NCBI GenBank assembly: GCA_023213395.1
Contig: CM041465.1
Location: 102,369,741 to 102,433,740 of the forward strand
Direction of reading: 5' to 3'
From: Cycas panzhihuaensis
Lineage: Eukaryota; Cycadophyta
DNA length: 64,000 bases
Each line of letters starts with the position of its first letter. The stretch's first letter is position 1. The notes beneath the pieces were generated by a model. The model was not told the DNA's origin, made no database searches, and worked only from the letters and a program-made list of their open reading frames with translations. This document shows, piece by piece, positions 58,784 to 64,000 of this stretch. The translations under genes were made by a program, and so were the position numbers.

Positions 58784-59231
58784 CACATGACATAGGAATG
58801 AATAACTCGGCTCTCACACTGGAATGGTCCTCAAAGCACCATTAAATATGTCCCTTTGATGCCTTTTGGATGAAAGGTTATGACCCAAAGTCATAACCAT
58901 ACCTTTTTGTCACCAAGGTACCCTTTCACTTTAATCATTAGTTATACACTTTAACTAATGTCTTCATTAGGTTTATGCGTCAGACATACGCCTAGTAGCT
59001 TCCCAAGCTTCCAGGGTCTTTGTCGTCGCGTGCGCATCGCCCGCTTGGCTATGCGTGTCTGTGGTACATACCCGGCCTGTGCACGCACCTATCATACATA
59101 CTTAGAATGCTGGTTTTTCCACTGTTTCGCCTTGTGCGTACCTCTATATGGTCCGTACTTGCATTCCTTTGGTCAATACAAGCATGTATTCCATCTTCCT
59201 CAAGGCCTATGTGTCACAATATGTCCCAACA

Positions 59232-59620
59232 TCTATCCCGGGTCAACATGATTGGGTTGAGCATCCTTGCTCAACAAAAAATTTAAAATTTGGGGTATTC
59301 CTCCCCCTCTCTATTCTAAGGTCGCCTCACGCCGCCTCCGCTACTTGGTCGCCATTCTTGGTTAATAAATCCTCATCAATTGGTGCTTTGTTTTGTTTGA
59401 CTCTCCCTTGATTTTCCGTATAATGGTATATCTTTCCTCCATGCTTCACCATATTGCTTATGATATGAGTTACGTTGTTTTTCTGCTTTTGGATTTTTTG
59501 TATTTTATGTTACATACCGAACTGAATCACGTTCCGGTATCAAGGCAATTTGATTTTGCCTCAACTTCATGCAACACGCTATGGTACAACCAACTGATTC
59601 GGCTGGTAAGTTGCTCCACC
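59232..59620 (-). other. 3' untranslated part of element H
   Basis: Between the end of the polyprotein frame and the 3' LTR no further domain is seen. A purine-containing stretch GGGATAGA (minus) next to the LTR may be what is left of the polypurine tract. Confidence 0.5.
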
Positions 59621-60037
59621 CTAGTTGATATAGGGTTTCAGTTTACTACCCTTGACCATTTCAGGTAGTAGCTGGCCTGATAGTTTCTTCAACTGGATAG
59701 TGCCGTTCCGATACACCTTCTCAATCCTATATGGGCCTTTCCTATGCATCTTCAATTCTCCTTGGGTCGTTTGGGATTTGTTGTTGAATCGCCATACTCG
59801 ATCACCCTTCTTGAAATACGATGTCTTGGCATGGCGGTCGTGCCTTGTCCTTTTCCGCCTTTTCCTTGGTGTGGTATGCTTTGTCGATTTCTTCTTATGA
59901 TCCCTTAATTGGTCTTCTCCTAACCAATGTTCTCCACAGTGTCTCAAATGGGAAATTCCACATAGTGGTTCTCCATAAAAGGGCTTCACATATTCTCCAT
60001 GATTTCTATCTTCTGGAGTGGCAACTGTTTTGGTCAT
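59621..60037 (-). pseudogene. Integrase C-terminal remnant of element H
   Basis: Reads TSYFKKGDRVWRFNNKSQTT, then MHRKGPYRIEKVYRNGTIQL and PEMVKGSKLKPYIN before TAG at 59621. This is the SH3-like C-terminal domain of gypsy integrase ('F..GDLVWk....., GPYxIxxVxxNGTVxLxxxxG...xVNGxxLKPY'). A basic stretch (KRRKRTRHDRHAK) precedes it. It is in the same reading frame as the protease upstream, separated by one amber codon (60041), with RT, RNase H and the integrase core missing between. The frame-preserving deletion is the notable point. Confidence 0.85.
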
Positions 60038-60040
60038 ATT

Positions 60041-60745
60041 CTAAGAAAGTAGGTTACATCTATAGGATGAGGGCTTGACTTCAGAATCGTCCCGTAGCCA
60101 ATAGTCCACAAATCTCATCTCGTTTTCATCATATGAAGAATTGTAAATTTCTCCAAAATAGGTCGGTTCTTCTTTCTGGTAATGGGTCGATGTTGTAGGC
60201 TTCTCCGCAGTATGATAGAGGTTTTCTTTGTCACATGAAGAAGTTGTTGCTTCCCTTGCAACGGTTGTGCTTGATCCGTTGTCTGGTATCACCTCAATGG
60301 AGTTCTTCCCCAACATTGGTAATACTACTTTATTTCCTTCATTTGACAAGGTGAAGGTTACGTCTTTCCAACTTTGGAGACATTGGGTTTTGTATAGCCA
60401 AGGTCTCCCCAATAAAGCTAGATAGGGAGTTGCACCTTTCTCCATTTCCACAATCGTAAAATCGATCTTTACGATAATTCTTGCCACATCCACCTTGGTG
60501 TTGGTCAGTTTTCCCATGGGTCGTACCAGTAGTTCATTAGCCAATTTCAGCGAATAGGTCGCTGCTTCCAGCTTCAGGCTTCCCAATCTATGCCATGTTG
60601 CAGATGGTAACACATTTACTGCTATGCCTCCATCCACAATTACTTGAGGGAATGTTTCTCCCAAGACTGACATGGTTACCATTGGATCCATATCGAATGA
60701 TGGTATAACTTGTTTTAAACTCTTGGTAATTCCTTTCTGTAACAC
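60041..60745 (-). pseudogene. Aspartic protease of element H
   Basis: A 234-codon open stretch. VIVDGGIAVNVLPSATWHRL has the active-site triad DGG. LALLGRPWLYKTQ is the 'LLGRPWL' end of the domain. The stretch after it (NSIEVIPDNGSSTTVA onward) is a low-complexity linker toward the lost RT. The protein style (VDGGxxVNVLP...LGRPWL) fits a non-chromovirus Ty3/gypsy. It continues, in frame, the gag above it across a TAG at 60791. Confidence 0.85.
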
Positions 60746-60790
60746 TCCTCCTTTGATCCAATCAATAACTTGAGACAGAGGAATAGTTAA

Positions 60791-61483
60791 CTATAACTGT
60801 TTCACTAGATTCTCCATCAATAGCAACATTCTGGGAATATCTTCTTCTGGTAATCCTTTAAACAACTCTTCCATTTGCACCATTTGGGGTTTTGTTGTAA
60901 GATCTTCTGGTAGTTTTTCTGACTCTTTTTGTTTATTTTTATGAACATAAACATATTTCATTTCTGGTTTACCCATTGGTAGTATATTCTCTTCCCGAAC
61001 TAAACCATCTAACACTTGTTTCGCTTGTTTGTATCGATCCATTTCTGTTGGGGGGTTTGGATATCCTTCATCCAATTTCTCTTTCTGTTTGTTCTGTAAT
61101 TTCACATTCTTAGTTTCTGGCACGATTGTCATCAGATTAGTCATCTTAGCTTTACCCTTACAATCCTCTATTTTGTAGTCGCTTGGGCCACAGTTACTGC
61201 ATACGAATGACTTATGTTCATATTCCTGCTTCATCGGGCATTCAGACTTCCAGTGCCCGAACTGTAGGCAGATGAGGCATCTCCCCATCGGTTGTTTCTT
61301 CCTTGAGGGTTCTGGTGCGTCCCTCGTTGTATACACATTCCAAGGTGGGTTGCCTCTTCCTCGACCTTGACCTCTGAATGATTTTCCCCTAGAATTGTAG
61401 AAACAATCCTTGGTTGTGTGTGTGTCAACCTCTCATATGTGGCACCACTTCTCCTGTTGGTGCGTCGCACTATTTTTTAAATT
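60791..61483 (-). pseudogene. gag C-terminus of element H with zinc knuckles
   Basis: The stretch 61336-60791 holds CLICLQFGHWKSECP (CX2CX4HX4C, about 61275-61230), then a second C-rich part CSNCGPSDYKIEDC. Just upstream in the same frame are WCHIYEENSHTTQEC (61510-61484 side) and a repeat of it with TGA (61433) in place of the second Cys: decayed extra knuckles in tandem. It would bind the element's RNA. TAG at 61484 and 60791 and TGA at 61433 break it. Confidence 0.82.
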
Positions 61484-62896
61484 CTAATCACATTCCTGTG
61501 TGGTATGTGAGTTTTCTTCATAAATGTGGCACCACTTGGTTACCCTTCCAGTGTGCTCTTTCTTCTTGTGTGTCTCTTCTTCTTCCCGGTTATTTCTGAT
61601 TTTCAATGTTGCTACCTCTTTTCTTAATGCCTCCAATTCTGATTCCTCTTCTGCTACCCCTACCTGGCAGAAGGGTCGATTGTACTGGTTCTGCTTCAAT
61701 TCTCTAATCTCATCTTGTAATCTTAACAGCAAGGAATCTTGTCCTCCTGCTTGGGCATCCATTTCCATCTCAAAATCTAATGCCAGATCCTAAGCATTCT
61801 TGAATGACTTTAGCGGATGAGCATGCATCATAGCTTGCAACTTCTCATTCAGCCCTCTTACGAAGTAATTCTTCATATTATGATCCGTGATCGTTTCATT
61901 GATCATGCTCGCTGCAATAATCTTCATTCGACTAATGTAAGTTAGGACGGATTCCCCCGGCCTCTGCCTGATCTCTCGCAGTGCGATTTCAATGGCTTCA
62001 TTACTGTGAAACTTTTGAAATCTTTCTTCAAACGCTTTCTTAATCTTCACCCATGGCTCATTCTTGTTTGTATCCTTATACCAAGCCAAGGGTACTCCTC
62101 TCAATGTACAAGTGAAGCGTGCTTTAATTTCATCTTTGTCCGTAATCTTTTTGACATCAATGAGGTTCTGAAATAGATACACGTGCTCTGCTGCGTCTGA
62201 AGTATCATTAAAGATTAGTTTCCCAAAGTCTCTATAGTCATCCATCTTGGGAGATTGCAACTATCCCCCACCTGATGGTGATCTTTCCCCTCCTCCGTCC
62301 TTTGGGGATGCACTGGGAGTAACTACCGCTGCACTATCTTTTCCAAACAGCGGATTTTTGAATGGAGTTTTTATGTGTATAGGTTCCACTACACCTAGAA
62401 CTTGTATAGTTAATGGTGTTACCATAATGTAAGATTGATCCGATCCCCTTTCTGTCGAATCTTCAAAAAGATGTCTCGTTAGCTTGTTTTCCCAATATGC
62501 CGAGGGACCTTCCTCTGCCTTCTTATCACTGTCACCTAGGTCCTTTGGGTTGTCCTTCGCTGGTATACTTCCCTCTGTTAGAATCTCTTTATATTTTTCA
62601 TCCACTTTTGGCTTCCCTTCAATCTCCAGGCTAAACAAATCATCTTTGATTGGGGCTGGTGTCAATACCATGCGTTCGCCATGGGTTTCCTCTTCCTGAG
62701 GTGTCTGGGCTCCACTTGCCTCAGATCCTTCAAATGATCGCCCCTTAGTCTCATTGTTTTGTGAACTTAGTCTCCTCGCCCTTCCGAGTTTTGCTTCTTT
62801 TGACCATCTTAGTGCCCTTTGCTCTTTGGTTTCCTTTTCCTTAGGTGAAGTATCCTTCTAGGGCTCTTCCGACCTTGAAGGCCTCTTAGGTGGCAT
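61484..62896 (-). pseudogene. gag N-terminus and core of element H
   Basis: The start is taken as ATG at 62896 (MPPKRPSRSEEP), in frame with everything down to 59621. That gives 1091 codons with no frameshift. The core (62260-61790) contains FARFTCTLRGVPLAWYKD-like sequence (KARFTCTLRGVPLAWYKD), WVKIKKAFEERF and REIRQRPGESVLTYISRMK, the retrotransposon gag domain. A coiled-coil-like stretch (LRLQDEIRELKQNQ, about 61735-61695) follows. Stops are TAG at 62858, 62261 and 61790. Confidence 0.85.
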
Positions 62897-63023
62897 TAGA
62901 AGGTCCCCTAGTTGCCGGTGGCTTAGTTACAGCCCACCATCAGGACGGAAGCCAAGGTCCTCTGCCCTTTACACATTCTTTTCCTTTGAAACCCCTAGGC
63001 CCTGTCCCTCCTCAATGGACGTA

Positions 63024-63036
63024 GGCAACAGAACCA
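63024..63036 (-). other. Primer-binding site of element H (tRNA-Glu type)
   Basis: The minus strand reads TGGTTCTGTTGCC one base inside the 5' LTR. The 3' end of plant tRNA-Glu (GGCAACGGAACCA) has TGGTTCCGTTGCC as complement: one mismatch in 13. The continuation TACG differs from the tRNA's CGGG. Confidence 0.75.
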
Positions 63037-63037
63037 A

Positions 63038-63896
63038 TGTTGACTGGGAGATTCCACACCCTTGTGGAATCGGTGCACTTGTCAAAGTTACATAGCGCTA
63101 TAGTCTAGTTTTAGGGTACTGTCAACATGGTCATTCACATACATTCCACATACATTCCATATATAATTCACAGAATGGTACACAACAGTACAGAAATCAA
63201 TACATACTTAGCAAATCATCATCACAATACCAAGAATACACTAATTTCCACGTAACTCTTCCTTTTATTAAGTCAACAATTCATTTACATAGAGGCTGGA
63301 ATGCATTCCTGAGCATTCCAAAGAAGATACGCCTTTTCATTACAATGCGTACCCAGAAGATACTTATCATATAGTGATGCTCTAATTGGCTGTCATGTGT
63401 ACTGTCTTCTACACCTTTGCATACTCCTGATATCCGGCTCTCACCCTCAAGCACATGACATAGGAATGAATAACTCGGCTCTCACACTGGAATGGTCCTC
63501 AAAGCACCATTAAATATGTCCCTTTGATGCCTTTTGGATGAAAGGTTATGACCCAAAGTCATAACCATACCTTTTTGTCACCAAGGTACCCTTTCACTTT
63601 AATCATTAGTTATACACTTTAACTAATGTCTTCATTAGGTCCGCATCGTCAGTACCCACGTCTAGCGACTTCCCGTGCTTCCACCGGTCTCGTATTGTCG
63701 CGGCGCATCGCCTGCTCGCTATTGGTACGTGCGTACGTACTGCGTAGGCACGCACCGCCATAATGCACTGCACGCTGGTTTTTCCACTGTTTCGCCTTGT
63801 GCGTACCTCTATATGGTCCGTACTTGCATTCCTTTGGTCAATACAAGCCTGTATTCCATCTTCCTCAAGGCCTATGTGTCACAATATGTCCCAATA
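63038..63896 (-). repeat. 5' LTR of element H
   Basis: Direct repeat of 58370-59231, flanked by the primer-binding site (low side) and the GGGAT duplication (63897-63901). The frame at 63675-63914 (plus) crosses the LTR end and is not a gene. Confidence 0.9.
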
Positions 63897-63901
63897 GGGA
63901 T

Positions 63902-64000
63902 AAGTGAAAAATAACCTTTAAGATGAGGGATAAATTGTATGAATGGCTAGTCATGCCAATCGAGATGTCAAATGGCCCAATCATATTCATGTGATTAATG
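63902..64000 (+). pseudogene. Reverse transcriptase of gypsy element G, continued to the window edge
   Basis: After element H the RT resumes: [25 protein letters not shown], then SNGPIIFM. This is the gypsy motif '[34 protein letters not shown]'. It joins the part ending at 58369 in frame once H and one GGGAT are removed. The rest of pol lies outside the window. Confidence 0.88.

Larger units (their letters stand above)
58370..59231 (-). repeat. 3' LTR of element H
   Basis: Direct repeat of 63038-63896. The two copies agree closely except for a CpG-rich stretch (about 58975-59100). Open frames at 58359-59411 (plus) run across the LTR border and are not genes. Confidence 0.9.
58370..63896 (-). 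mobile_element. Ty3/gypsy-like retrotransposon H, minus strand, RT-deleted, inserted in G's RT
   Basis: The LTRs 58370-59231 (862 bp) and 63038-63896 (859 bp) have TGTTG and CAACA (CAATA in one copy) ends. The perfect 5-bp duplication GGGAT lies at 58365-58369 and 63897-63901. A tRNA-Glu-type primer-binding site sits at 63024-63036. The interior is one minus-strand frame with gag, zinc fingers, protease and only the C-terminus of integrase. RT, RNase H and most of integrase are gone, so the copy depended on others for movement or lost them later. It is the youngest insertion on this side, since it interrupts G, which interrupts F. Confidence 0.9.

Noticed and set aside
58760-58817. A tRNA-Glu gene in H's LTR
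   Set aside because: D-arm and anticodon-arm pieces are about 310 bases apart, and acceptor and T arms are missing, so no functional tRNA can be folded. Reported as tRNA-like fragments only.
1-64000. CRISPR arrays, bacterial operons, phage genes
   Set aside because: None seen. The repeats are LTRs and short tandem units, and all pol genes are of plant retrotransposon type.

Overview
This window is plant nuclear DNA, almost certainly from a seed plant with a large, repeat-rich genome. Every recognisable coding sequence belongs to an LTR retrotransposon (Ty1/copia or Ty3/gypsy). I see no host gene, rRNA or intact tRNA gene. All elements are decayed: frames can be followed over long distances but carry many nonsense codons and few frameshifts.

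Left and centre (1-47080) form a nest. A copia element (D) enters at the left edge with its RT and RNase H remnants (1-1690). Its 3' LTR starts at 1702 and is cut twice: by a minus-strand Ty3/gypsy element E (1786-8461) and by a minus-strand element C (8782-47071). C holds a minus-strand Tat-type Ty3/gypsy element B (11426-46464) with about 3-kb LTRs. B's 5' LTR is split by a second, plus-strand Tat-type element A (27109-45000). Terminal repeats, primer-binding sites, polypurine tracts and mostly matching 5-bp target duplications give the order of insertion as D, then C, then B, then A; E entered D separately.

A and B belong to one family and share an unusual layout: gag - protease - RT - RNase H - integrase - an antisense gene - a second RNase H - 3' LTR. 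The antisense gene (37804-39867 minus in A; 16674-18584 plus in B) can be read as three exons in A. Its frame is kept across both introns, and it encodes a protein resembling the plant mobile domain followed by a coiled coil. This is the most interesting unit in the window.

Right of the nest, 47081-53350 is AT-rich DNA without recognised genes. It holds a pair of about 200-bp direct repeats and one clean 59-codon ORF behind a TATA-like box. From about 53360 to 55394 there is a minus-strand copia pol remnant (F) that has lost RT. It is followed by G (55395-58369, resuming at 63902), a plus-strand member of E's family. G's RT is interrupted by H (58370-63896), a minus-strand gypsy-like element. 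H has one 1091-codon gag-protease-integrase-tail frame, no RT, a tRNA-Glu-type primer-binding site and tRNA-Glu-like fragments inside its LTRs.

Coordinates of LTR ends and motifs were read by eye. Domain limits inside decayed pol regions are approximate, usually within 50-100 bases.
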